DNA from: Paenibacillus sp. P25
Lineage (GTDB): Bacteria; Bacillota; Bacilli; Paenibacillales; NBRC-103111
Length of the DNA stretch: 64,000 nucleotides
Assembly: GCA_024704175.1 (NCBI GenBank)
Contig: CP085629.1
Span: forward strand, 5,394,001-5,458,000
Direction: 5' to 3'
Shown piece after piece: positions 28,198 through 36,447 of this stretch. Positions within the stretch are counted from its first letter, which is position 1; each line of letters opens with the position of its first letter. The notes under the pieces are model-generated. The model made no database searches and was not told the DNA's origin. It worked only from the letters and a program-made list of their open reading frames with translations. The translations under genes and the position numbers were made by a program.

Positions 28198-28274
28198 CGT
28201 TCACGACCGTCCCCGTTCCGAAACCCGGTGCCGTACGATCTTCCCGGCGGCGAGCCTGCGTTTTCAAAAAGCGG

Positions 28275-28325
28275 TTATTCCCTTCCACAGAGCACTATGT
28301 ATACGCTTCCACTAAAGCGAAACAT
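28275..28325 (-). CDS. 16-codon frame behind a perfect Shine-Dalgarno, probable gene remnant or leader
   Basis: ATG at 28325 follows AGGAGGTGATCA, an exact complement to the 3' end of 16S rRNA, and a TGATATATCA operator core lies 28 bases upstream. The frame encodes MFRFSGSVYIVLCGRE and stops. If one G of the GGG near 28278 is removed, the frame would run to about 28160 (about 57 residues). It may be a real small protein, a leader, or the 5' end of a lost gene. Confidence 0.35.
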   Translation of the reverse strand: MFRFSGSVYIVLCGRE

Positions 28326-28353
28326 TGATCACCTCCTGTTGAAGTTTAATATA

Positions 28354-28363
28354 TGATATATCA
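28354..28363. promoter_or_regulatory. TGATATATCA core, possible third GntR site
   Basis: The 10-bp palindromic core of the sites at 25266 and 29198 recurs here with degenerate flanks, upstream of the short frame at 28325. Confidence 0.45.
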
Positions 28364-28463
28364 CTATAACGAATCGGGCCCTACGAAAGGGCCGTCCCTC
28401 TGATCTTCATCTTGACCGAACCCGAGACCTATAGGGCGGCCCATACGAAGCGCCGCTTCACCA

Positions 28464-29146
28464 CTAGCGTTCCTGCTTGCCCTCCGGTCGCTTATTCTGC
28501 GTAACGTAGGACGCGGTTCTCCGGATATGGTGCGCATGGCCTCTTCCGCCCCGTCCGGATCCCGTTCGGCGATCTTTTCGAAGATCAAATGATGCTCCTT
28601 GTACGCCCTTCCGAACTCCTGATTGTCGGATAAGGCCTGCTTGCGGACCGCTCGGTCGAAGGCGCGGACGGCCCCGATCTGCTGCTTGATGTAATCGTTC
28701 TGGGCGATGTCCAGAATCATGTTGTGGAAGGCCTCGTTTAATTCATAGATGACGGCCCCGTCCTTCTTAAGGGTGGCCTGACGAATGCGTTCCATGTGCC
28801 CGCGCATCGCTTCCGTTTCCGGGTCGGTAATTTTCAGCGCCGCGAGCCGGGCCGCCACGCCCTCCAGGGCAGACCTCGCCCAGCAAATTTCCTCAATGGA
28901 GCTCATAATCCGGCTCGATACGTAGGTGCCCACCCGCGGTTTGGTAATCACCAGGCCCTCTTGATCCAGGCGGCGCAGCGCCTCTTTTACCGGCGTCGTG
29001 CTCACCCCGAAGTTCTCGGCGATGTCCCTTTCCTTCAAATGAGCGCCTTGGGCGAATTGCCCCGTTAAAATCGCTTCCTTCAATGTCTCGTACACCAGCT
29101 CCCGGATGGACAACACCTGAGAGCTTATATCAACGCGCAGCTGCAT
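28464..29146 (-). CDS. GntR/FadR-family transcriptional regulator (frameshift near the end)
   Basis: About 227 residues: winged helix (LSIRELVYETLKEAILTGQFAQGAHLKERDIAENFGVSTTPVKEALRRLDQEGLVITKPRVGTYV) and an all-helical FCD effector domain with metal/ligand residues (ELNEAFHNMILDIAQNDY; AYKEHHLIFEKIAERDPDGAEEAM). The frame breaks near 28530; in the corrected frame it ends HIRRTASYVTQNKRPEGKQER at 28464, giving a normal FCD C-terminus. FadR-type regulators bind sugar acids. The operator palindrome 52 bases before its own start and the copy before the dehydrogenase gene indicate autoregulation and control of the cluster. Confidence 0.87.
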
Positions 29147-29197
29147 ACGTCTCTTCTCCTTACGAAGCGAATCGCTTTCTTTCCATGGAATCTTGGA

Positions 29198-29213
29198 ATC
29201 TGATATATCAGAT
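29198..29213. promoter_or_regulatory. 16-bp palindrome ahead of gntR, operator candidate
   Basis: ATCTGATATATCAGAT is a perfect palindrome identical to the centre of the site at 25266, and lies 52 bases before the GntR start. Confidence 0.75.
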
Positions 29214-29271
29214 ATCTTAAGCTGATCATATCAACCTCCCTCCGCCAAGTCAATGCTAAATTTTAATGAGG

Positions 29272-29939
29272 TTAACCTTTTGCCATATCAACGATTTGAT
29301 CGGAGTTATAAATATGAACCCCTGTCGCTCCCCGTCCGGCCGCCCGAATCATGCCCGCCGCTATGGCTGACGCTGCGATCGACTTGTATTTCCGGAGAGG
29401 ACCTATCATCACCGGCGACAGGACGCCCGACAACCACATGATGGCCTTCTCGCCCCCACGGAACTCCTCTCGGTCCCCCAGGATAAAGGAGGGCCGCAGA
29501 ATATGAAGCGCCGGCGGCTCCAGCTCCTTCAGCCGTTCCTCCACTTCCCCTTCACCCGGCTGTAAAAAATGCGCGAATGCGGATCCGCCCCCATCGCTGT
29601 GACGATCAGATAAGCGTCCGCCCCGCCCGCTTGGGCCAAACGCCCGAGCTCCAGAGGATATTCCAGATCCACTTTGCGGAATTGTTCTCTTGTTTTGGCC
29701 TGCTTGATCGTGGTCCCGAGTGTGCAGAAGACATCAGCACCCGCCAGTTCGCCCTGCAGCGCCTCTTCCAGGTTCGTAAAATCGGTTACGACCTGCTTCA
29801 GCTTAGGACTTGCCCAAGGCTGCGCTCTCCGGACCACCGCTGTAACCCGGTCATATTCCTTATTTTCCAGCGGCTGACGGACCAGCTCCCTTCCCACCAA
29901 ACCGGTCGCACCCGCAACCACCGCTTTTCTCCCCGGCAT
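29272..29939 (-). CDS. NAD(P)-binding oxidoreductase, TIP30/YwnB-like SDR (one frameshift)
   Basis: About 222 residues with an atypical short-chain dehydrogenase fold: N-terminal dinucleotide site KAVVAGATGLVGRELVRQPLE, ADVFCTLGTTIKQAKTREQFRKVDLEYPLELGRLAQAGGADAYLIVTAMGADPHSRIFYSRVKGE, then ALHILRPSFILGDREEFRGGEK. This matches the NAD-dependent epimerase-like HTATIP2 group, of unknown substrate. The break at 29547-29550 is a four-C run that should be five, restoring KGEVEERLKELE. ATG at 29939. Confidence 0.85.
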
Positions 29940-30026
29940 ACGGCTCCCCTTCCCTTGTGTACATGGTTCATAAGTTAGCGTCGTCCTTGACTTCCAATGA
30001 AAACTTATACTTTCTTATCAACACCA

Positions 30027-30069
30027 AAAACCGGCCTCCGCCTGAAACGTTCAGGCAAAAACCGGTTTC
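30027..30069 (-). terminator. Terminator after the VOC-family gene
   Basis: On the minus strand AACCGG/CCGGTT with an inner GCCTGAA/TTCAGGC stem is followed by a T run, 15 bases past the stop. Confidence 0.7.
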
Positions 30070-30083
30070 GATGCGTACGCACA

Positions 30084-30470
30084 CTAGGCTTTCACGGGCT
30101 GAAACAGCTCCAGCCGCTCTCCGTCCGGACCGAAGAAAAAGGCCAGCTTCGCGCCATTCAGAATCGTCTTCGGCGTCTCGTCGATCATCTGCACACCGAG
30201 GCTCTTCAGCCGCTCGATTTCGCCCTCGATATCGCTCACCGTAAAGGCGATGTGATGGACCTTGCCGCTGTCGGACAGCCCGTCGGAGCCCCGCCCGATC
30301 AGCTCGATCTCGACATTCTCGGAGCCCGGAAAAGCCAGAAAGCCGAGCTCCACGCCGTCCGCCAGGGCCGCACGATGGACCAGCTTCATTCCCAGCACCT
30401 CCGTATAAAAGCGGACGGAAGCATCCATATCGTTCACCCGGACGCCGATATGCTCCAATTTATGTATCAT
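30084..30470 (-). CDS. VOC-family (glyoxalase I-like) protein
   Basis: An intact 128-residue single-domain protein: metal ligand His in KLEHIGVRVNDMDASVRFYTEVLGMKLVHR, ELGFLAFPGSENVEIELI, second His in KVHHIAFTVSDIEGEIERLKSLGVQMIDE and Glu in GERLELFQPV. The ligand set H/E/H/E matches glyoxalase I or methylmalonyl-CoA epimerase-like enzymes; the substrate is not certain. ATG at 30470 behind GGAGGAGG. Single gene with its own terminator. Confidence 0.88.
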   Translation of the reverse strand: MIHKLEHIGVRVNDMDASVRFYTEVLGMKLVHRAALADGVELGFLAFPGSENVEIELIGRGSDGLSDSGKVHHIAFTVSDIEGEIERLKSLGVQMIDETPKTILNGAKLAFFFGPDGERLELFQPVKA

Positions 30471-30633
30471 GCTTCAGCACCTCCTCCGCTTGACCATATC
30501 ACGGGCCGCGCTGCGGAATGCAATCCCGGAGAGGGCTGAGCCCTGTAAAACGAAAACAAGGATTGCCCGATCGCCGGCTTTTCATTATACTGAACCTATT
30601 GTTCATTTCTATAGGCTAAAGGAGACGACTGCA

Positions 30634-31401
30634 GTGGAAATTCCTTCGTTAGATATGCTCCTGTTCTTGATCGGTATGGGCTTCGTCGCCGGCTTCATCG
30701 ACTCCGCTGTGGGAGGAGGCGGCTTGATTTCCGTCCCCGCGCTGCTGCTTACCGGATTGCCGACCAATATGGTGCTGGGCACGAATAAGCTTGGAGGTAC
30801 TCTGGCTTCCCTTACGAGCACGGCTTCTTTTTTATTTTCCGGCAAAATTAACGGCAAGCTTGTTCTGGCTTTATTCCCTTTATCCTTTATAGGCTCGGCG
30901 CTTGGGACCTACACGGTGCACCTCTTGCCTTCCGATTTTCTGCGTCCGCTGGTCGTGGGGCCGCTCATAATCGTGCTGATCTATACGCTCTTCAAAAAGC
31001 GCTGGGACGGAAACGGCAAACCGGTGGACCTTACGGCGGGCCGCAAATGGGCCGCAGCGGTCAGCGCCCTCGCGCTCGGCTATTACGACGGCTTCTTCGG
31101 TCCGGGCACAGGCTCGTTCCTGCTGTTCCTGTTCCTCTTGATCGGCTTCGATTTCGTCGGCGCCTCCGGCAATGCCAAAGTGCTGAATTTGGCGAGCAAC
31201 CTGGCCAGTCTGGCCTCCTTCTTCTGGTTTCATTCGGTCCATATCGGCTACGGGTCGCCCATGGGCTTGTCCATGATCGTCGGCGCGCTGGCCGGCTCGC
31301 AGCTGGCGATCCGCCAAGGTTCCCGGTATGTGAAGCCGCTGTTCGTCACGGTGACGGCGCTGCTCATCGGCAAGCAAATCTGGGATTATCTCCACGTCTA
31401 A
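30634..31401 (+). CDS. Sulfite exporter TauE/SafE-family permease
   Basis: An intact 255-residue protein with about eight helices and both family repeats: FLIGMGFVAGFIDSAVGGGGLISVPALLLTGLPTNMVLGTNKLGGTLASLTSTASFLFSGKIN and ALGYYDGFFGPGTGSFLLFLFLLIGFDFVGASGNAKVLNLASNLASL. The GTG at 30634 with AAAGGAGA eight bases ahead is the start. TauE/SafE proteins export sulfite or sulfoacetate or other anions. The stop overlaps the last four bases of the convergent gene at 31398. Confidence 0.9.
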   Translation: MEIPSLDMLLFLIGMGFVAGFIDSAVGGGGLISVPALLLTGLPTNMVLGTNKLGGTLASLTSTASFLFSGKINGKLVLALFPLSFIGSALGTYTVHLLPSDFLRPLVVGPLIIVLIYTLFKKRWDGNGKPVDLTAGRKWAAAVSALALGYYDGFFGPGTGSFLLFLFLLIGFDFVGASGNAKVLNLASNLASLASFFWFHSVHIGYGSPMGLSMIVGALAGSQLAIRQGSRYVKPLFVTVTALLIGKQIWDYLHV

Positions 31402-31721
31402 ATTCCTCCCGTATCTCCCCGGTCCGGATCCGCCGCCGACACCGCTGCGGTGAACCCGGATACCGGGTCCAACGGGACCTTTTTCTTCTGATTGCTGAGA
31501 AACTCGGCCGCCGGATCCGCCGCTACATAAGGATCCGCCAGCGGCCGGGAATCCTTCCACAAGCATTCGACCCCTAGCCCCCGGCATTCCCTGCATACAT
31601 CCGGCCCCGCACAAAACCGGCTCCGCTGCACCTCATCCAGCAGCACCACTTTATTGCGAAGACAGCAGTATATTCTTCCTTCCTGATCGGCAAGATTGAT
31701 ATGCCTGATCATCTGCGGCAT
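31398..31721 (-). CDS. Small Cys-rich hypothetical protein
   Basis: A 107-residue soluble protein. The first half has IYCCLRNKVVLLDEVQRSRFCAGPDVCRECRGLGVECLWKDSRPLADPY, with six Cys that could hold a metal; the tail is low-complexity. ATG at 31721 behind GGGGAGG. Convergent with the TauE gene (4-bp overlap). Proteins of this look occur in Paenibacillus without known function. Confidence 0.65.
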   Translation of the reverse strand: MPQMIRHINLADQEGRIYCCLRNKVVLLDEVQRSRFCAGPDVCRECRGLGVECLWKDSRPLADPYVAADPAAEFLSNQKKKVPLDPVSGFTAAVSAADPDRGDTGGI

Positions 31722-31864
31722 CGTGATCCTCCCCTTTCTGCAGCTCTTCCAAGGTAATATCCATTATATATTCGAGTCCTCCGGGTTATGTGAAATAATT
31801 GGCCTGAAGGAGCGGACGGAGGGGAGATTGCGGTAACAGCGCAGGGTAACGTATAATGAATTTA

Positions 31865-31884
31865 CCTAATTATCGTTAGTTAGG
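31865..31884. promoter_or_regulatory. Imperfect palindrome upstream of TetR gene, operator candidate
   Basis: CCTAATTATC and GTTAGTTAGG match at 8 of 10 paired positions, 19 bases ahead of the TetR start codon. Confidence 0.5.
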
Positions 31885-31902
31885 AAAGGAGACGGCTTGA
31901 TC

Positions 31903-32484
31903 ATGTCGGCACAAACCATTAAAGCCGCCGCATTGCGGCTGTTTGCCCTCCGGGGCTACGACGGTGTCCCGCTCTCGGAAATCGCCAAAGAAGTCGGGAT
32001 CCGGACGCCGTCCATCTACGCCCATTTCAGCAGTAAGGACGACTTGTTCATGGCTGTATTCGAAGACGTGCTCGCGGAGCATTCCATGCGCCTGGAACGG
32101 CTGATCGAGCGGCTGAAGGGACGCAGCGTGGAGGAAAGACTGTACACGGTGCTTCATGACACGTGCCAGACCTATCTGCTCAGCGAGGAGCATATGACCT
32201 TCCTGAAGCGAACGATGCTGTTCCCGACGGCGGGGCTCAAAGACTCGCTGCTCGAGCGGTTCACGGCTACGGAGGACCGGCTGAACGGAATGCTCCGGGA
32301 TATTTTCACGGACGGCATCGCTTCCGGCCTGCTTCGCGAGGAGAAGACCGACGATCTGATCGTATCGTTCTACTGCCTTCTCGACGGCACGTTCATCCAG
32401 CAGTTCTATTACCGGCCGGACGATTGGGAGAATCGGCTGCAGACGGTTTGGAGAATTTATTGGCAGGGGCTCACGAAGAGGTGA
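31903..32484 (+). CDS. TetR-family transcriptional regulator
   Basis: An intact 193-residue regulator with IKAAALRLFALRGYDGVPLSEIAKEVGIRTPSIYAHFSSKDDLFMAVFEDVL as the DNA-binding domain and an all-helical ligand domain (TFLKRTMLFPTAGLKDSLLERF). ATG at 31903 behind AAAGGAGA. It is followed 60 bases later by a small membrane protein on the same strand, its probable target, as in many TetR-controlled efflux units. The palindrome at 31865 suggests autoregulation. Confidence 0.9.
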   Translation: MSAQTIKAAALRLFALRGYDGVPLSEIAKEVGIRTPSIYAHFSSKDDLFMAVFEDVLAEHSMRLERLIERLKGRSVEERLYTVLHDTCQTYLLSEEHMTFLKRTMLFPTAGLKDSLLERFTATEDRLNGMLRDIFTDGIASGLLREEKTDDLIVSFYCLLDGTFIQQFYYRPDDWENRLQTVWRIYWQGLTKR

Positions 32485-32544
32485 ACGGCAGGCTTGCCGG
32501 GAGCGGACCTCCAGGACTGAGCGCCCTGAAAGGAGAGGATCCTC

Positions 32545-32889
32545 ATGAAATTCATCGATATGCTGGTTCACTATAAATGGGCGATTTTGCTGGGGCTGGA
32601 GGTACTGGCGTGGGCATCGACGTTCTTCATGCTGTATGCGCGGTACCGCGCGAACTCGCAATTGCTCTTCCGGATCGGAGCGGTCCTCACCGTCTGCACC
32701 GGCGTCATTCCGCAGGTGCTGCTGGGCATCGTCAACTTCGTGACGTTCCGGAAGCTCGACCTGTTTACGGGCATCATCGTCCTGCTCATTCTTTACGGCT
32801 CGACGATCGGGCGGGGGCATGTCAAGAAGCTCGACCGGTGGGCCCAGCGGAAGTTCGCTAGAAAAGATGGCATGACCGGAAAAACGTAG
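32545..32889 (+). CDS. Three-helix membrane protein, probable TetR-regulated partner
   Basis: A 114-residue protein with three hydrophobic segments (WAILLGLEVLAWASTFFMLYARY; FRIGAVLTVCTGVIPQVLLGIVNFV; LDLFTGIIVLLILYGSTI) and a basic tail. The ATG at 32545 has AAAGGAGAGG. Small size and a TetR neighbour fit membrane-effector genes, but it lacks the SMR signature, so it is not a recognised drug exporter. Confidence 0.75.
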   Translation: MKFIDMLVHYKWAILLGLEVLAWASTFFMLYARYRANSQLLFRIGAVLTVCTGVIPQVLLGIVNFVTFRKLDLFTGIIVLLILYGSTIGRGHVKKLDRWAQRKFARKDGMTGKT

Positions 32890-32911
32890 GCTTGCTGGAA
32901 ATACGGTTCGT

Positions 32912-32957
32912 GGAGGACGCCGACCCTTAAAAAATAAAAAGAGAGGGGGGCGTCCTC
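32912..32957. terminator. Bidirectional hairpin between convergent genes
   Basis: GGAGGACGCC and GGCGTCCTC form a long stem with an inner CCCT/AGGG pairing and an A-rich loop. Confidence 0.65.
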
Positions 32958-32964
32958 TCCGTTC

Positions 32965-33842
32965 CTACCGGAACCCTTCCATTCCGTTCCGAAAAGCTTC
33001 CTCATCGTTATTCTCCAGTCCGAACAGCGCTTCCTGAAGAGCAAACGTCCCTCGATAAAAGGAGATCCGCGCCAGATAACGGTTCACTTCCGGGTTCTCG
33101 TCCGTCACAAAGCGGAAGAAGCCTTCTCCGTAAGAGGCCAAGAGCGCAGCATAATCGACTGCCGGATCGCCGATCTCCGCCGATCCGAAATCAATGATCC
33201 CGCTGATTCGCCCCTCCGCCGTGTCATACAATATATTCAAGGTGCCGAAATCCCCGTGAATCAGCGACGGGGTGAACTTCGCCTTCGCGCTGTCGCCGAG
33301 AAAGCCCGTAAAATGGCGGTCTGTCCACTCCTTGGCCTCCTGTTTCATGCAGGGGTAAAGCTTGGTCCGGATCCGCTCGTACAAATCCAGCCACTGAAGG
33401 GAACCGTTATCGTTCCGGCCGCCGGGAAGTACATCTTCCACGGGAATGCCGTGCAGCTTCTTTAGAAAACCGGCCAGCTGCACGGCCAGTTTGCGCAGCC
33501 GCGGCTCGCCGCCGATGTCCTTCATCATCAGCTCCGCCTTCAGCGGTTCCCCTGAATCTTCTTATACCCCAGGAACGACCGTCCGCCCCGGGGATCGCCA
33601 AAGCTAGAGTACAGCGGGCGGGGAACCGGAAGCGGGACCCGGTCTGCGATGCCGTTCAGAATGCCGGCTTCGCGCTCCAGCTCCCGTACCCCGGCTTCGT
33701 ACTTGGGAAAGCGGAAGATCCATTCCGAGTTGATCAGCCAAATATCGTTGTTTTGGCCGGATCCCAGCCGCTCTGCTGTCTCCAGATGCAGCATGGGATA
33801 ACGCTCCCGGATGGCTTCCACGTAAAAACTTTCTTTGTCCAA
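32965..33842 (-). CDS. APH-fold phosphotransferase (one frameshift)
   Basis: About 292 residues. N-lobe: LETAERLGSGQNNDIWLINSEWIFRFPKYEAGVRELEREAGILNGIADRVPLPVPRPLY; C-lobe: SLIHGDFGTLNILYDTAEGRISGIIDFGSAEIGDPAVDYAALL with catalytic His-Gly-Asp and Asp. This is the aminoglycoside phosphotransferase/MTR-kinase fold. The break at 33549-33552 is a four-C run that should be five, giving QGEPLKAELMMKDIGG. TTG start at 33842 behind AAAGGGAG. It could act on an antibiotic or a metabolite; no neighbour says which. Confidence 0.85.
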
Positions 33843-33867
33843 CGGTCCAACTCCCTTTTTGAGGCCC

Positions 33868-35711
33868 TTACTCCGCGGAAGCCTGGGCTTCGCCCTCGCT
33901 CTGCAGTCCGGCCGCGGCCTCGGCCTTGGCGAACTGCGTGCGGTAGAGCCGCGCATACAGGCCGTCGCGGGCCAGCGGCTCGGCGTGCCGGCCGGTCTCG
34001 GCGACGCGGCCGTTCTCCAGCACCACGATCCGGTCCGCCGACAGGATCGTCGAGAGCCGGTGGGCGATGACGAGCGTGGTCCGCCCCTGCATCAGCCGGT
34101 CGAGCGCCGACTGCACATACGCCTCCGATTCCGAATCGAGGTGCGAGGTCGCTTCGTCAAGGATGAGGATGCGCGGATTCTTGAGAATCGCCCGCGCGAT
34201 CGCCATCCGCCGCCGCTCCCCGCCCGACAGCCGGTGGCCGCGCTCCCCTACCGTGGTTTCATACCCCTCCGGAAGGGCGGCAATGACCTCATGGATGAAC
34301 GCCTGCCTGCAGGCTTCCTCCAGCTCCTGCTGCGAGGCGTCCCGGCGGGCGAAGCGCAGGTTCTCCGCAATCGACGCATGGAAGAGGAACGATTCCTGCG
34401 TTACGAAGGCCACCTGCGCCCGCAGGCTCTCCAGCGTGACGCTGCGCAGATCGCAGCCGTCCACCCTAACCGTCCCGTCGGTCGGATCGTATAATCGGGC
34501 GAGCATCCCGATCAGCGTCGATTTGCCTGCGCCGCTCGGGCCGACGATCGCCACCACCTCGCCCGGCTCCGCCCGGAAGCTGACGCCATGCAGAGCATAC
34601 TGGCCGGGCTGGTAAGCATACGACACGTTCCGGTATTCCACAAGCCCGCTCACCGGCGGCAAGGAACGCGCCCCGGGCGCATTCGTCACCTCCGGCTCCA
34701 AATCCGCATATTCGAACAATCGCTGGAACACGCCCAGAGCCGTTCCCAGCTCCACATGAAGATTAAGCAGCGTGCCCACCGGACCGTAAAGCCTTCCGAG
34801 ATAAGCCGCAAAGGCGACGATGCCCCCGACCGTCATCGATCCGTGAATGACGTTCCAGCCGCCATACAGATAGATCAGTGCCGTCCCAAGCGGCCCCAGC
34901 ACCCCCAGCACCATCCCGTACCATCGGCCGACCAGATTGAGCCGCGGCTCGAGGTCCATCACCTTTTGGTTGAGGCCCGTGAACTGCCTCTGCTGATAAG
35001 GCTCCTGCTGGAAAATCCGCGTCAGCGGCGCACCCGAGATCCCGAAGATTTCACCGAGCTGCGCGGACATCTCCCCGCGCACCCGCCGCGTCTCGCCGCG
35101 CGCCGCCGCTTGCGCATCTCCGATACCTTGCGCACGGGTAGAATAAACAGCGGCAGAATGACCGTCGACAGAATGGCGAGACGCCAATCAAGCGCGAACA
35201 GGATGGCCACGCTCGTAATGACGATCACCGATTGGGTCACTGCCGATACGACGAGCGTCGTGACCACATTTTGCACCGCCTGTACGTCTCCCGTCAGCCG
35301 CTGGATGATCTCTCCGGACTTGGCATCGGTGAAGAAGCTCATCGACTGCCGCTGCAGATTGCCGAACAGCGACTGCCGCAAATCGCGCATGACGCCCTGC
35401 GCCACCTTGGTATTCTCGTGGTTCTGCCAGATCCCCAGCAGTCCGCTGACGACAGGCAGCAGCACCATCAGGCCCACCATGGAGAGGAGCAGCGTCGTAT
35501 TCCCGCTCGGAAGCGCTTTATCGATGATTTCCTTCATGACCAGCGGCGGGAATAATCCGATCACGGAAGCCACCAGCGCGAGAAACAGGATCGCACCCAG
35601 CCGCCAGCGGTACCCGTCGAACAGCTTGTAAATGCGCTTCAGGGAAACGTCCTTCAGCTTCGCCCTTCCCCTCATCTGAAGGGCATGCCTGCCACCTCCG
35701 CCTCCCCCCAT
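33868..35711 (-). CDS. ABC exporter, fused permease-ATPase, MsbA/BmrA type (one frameshift)
   Basis: About 614 residues. Six helices (LGAILFLALVASVIGLFPPLVM; SMVGLMVLLPVVSGLLGIW; VSAVTQSVIVITSVAILFALDWRL; LVGRWYGMVLGVLGPLGTALIYLYGGW) precede an ATPase with Walker A GPSGAGKST, Q-loop VTQESF, signature LSGGERRRMAIARAIL, Walker B ILILDEATSHLD and H-loop IAHRLST. It is a homodimeric half-transporter exporting lipids or drugs. The ATG at 35711 has GGAGG ahead; the N-terminus is Gly-rich. The frame breaks near 35100. Confidence 0.9.
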
Positions 35712-35727
35712 TGAACGCCTCCGTCAC

Positions 35728-36324
35728 TCATTGGGCTTCCTCCCCTATATCCAGATCCCCGTACGTTCCCGGCTCCAGCGGAAACACCTCGCGGATCGCG
35801 CCTACAATCTCCCGGGCCATATTCATCACCCGATACAGCGACGTGCTTTGCAGAATCGCATATTTTTGCCCCGCGTCCACATTCACAATAGCGGCGATCG
35901 AATAATCCCCCACCTCCGGCAACTGCTTGCCTACCGATTTGCCCGGCTCGATAGGACGGTTCGATACCTGGTACCAGGCGAGCGAGGCCATTTGCCCCAA
36001 ACAGGCATCAATGGCAAGCACCTTGTAGCCGGACGGCATGGTCAGCGACCTCTCGCGCATATTGCTGGCATCGAACGGATAGGCCAGCGTGCCGATGACG
36101 TGCGGATAGCCCGCCTCCTCCAGCATGGACCCGACCAGCGGCCCCAGCGCATCCCCTGTGGAACGATCGGTACCGATGCATAGAAAAAGCAGGTCTTCCG
36201 TGCGGACGCCTCTGTCTTTGATCTCGCGGAGAAAATCGGGCAGCTCCGATCCTTTGATTTTTTTCCGAAACAAGGGCGGCGGTTGTTCTTCTCTCACCCT
36301 TAAGGTCGCCCCCTTTCGCACCAT
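35728..36324 (-). CDS. yyaC: YyaC-family spore protease-fold protein
   Basis: An intact protein of about 198 residues: LLFLCIGTDRSTGDALGPLVGSMLEEAGYPHVIGTLAYPFDASNM, VLAIDACLGQ, and IAAIVNVDAGQKYAILQSTSLYRVMNMAREIVGAI. This is the YyaC (DUF1256) family, a sporulation protein related to the GPR germination protease fold. The ATG at 36324 is behind GGAAGGAC; a GTG at about 36300 is possible. It overlaps no neighbour but follows the divergent glycosyltransferase promoter. Confidence 0.88.
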   Translation of the reverse strand: MVRKGATLRVREEQPPPLFRKKIKGSELPDFLREIKDRGVRTEDLLFLCIGTDRSTGDALGPLVGSMLEEAGYPHVIGTLAYPFDASNMRERSLTMPSGYKVLAIDACLGQMASLAWYQVSNRPIEPGKSVGKQLPEVGDYSIAAIVNVDAGQKYAILQSTSLYRVMNMAREIVGAIREVFPLEPGTYGDLDIGEEAQ

Positions 36325-36356
36325 GTCCTTCCTTACATTGTAGCATAAGCCAGGAT

Positions 36357-36386
36357 TTGTTGTCGCCGCAGGCAGCATGCTATAAT
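36357..36386 (+). promoter_or_regulatory. Promoter of the glycosyltransferase gene
   Basis: TTGTTG, 18 bases, TATAAT with an extended TGC just before the -10, about 60 bases ahead of the start codon. Confidence 0.6.
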
Positions 36387-36447
36387 TTTTGAAAAGAGTC
36401 CGCTCCGCACACGGTACGAAACGCCCAATAAAGGGGGCTTACAGCAT

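Larger units (their letters stand above)
28054..28463. other. Intergenic stretch with two operator-like sites and a vestigial reading frame
   Basis: No full gene is seen on either strand. Between gntR and the phosphotransferase gene it carries the inverted repeat TGATATC-GTGG-GATATCA (28180-28197), the core TGATATATCA (28354-28363) and a perfect Shine-Dalgarno with a short frame (28275-28338). It may be the remains of a GntR-controlled gene. Confidence 0.55.

Noticed and set aside
31876..32820. A 314-codon minus-strand frame across the TetR and small membrane genes
   Set aside because: Both sense genes have good starts and motifs; the antisense product is charged low-complexity sequence.
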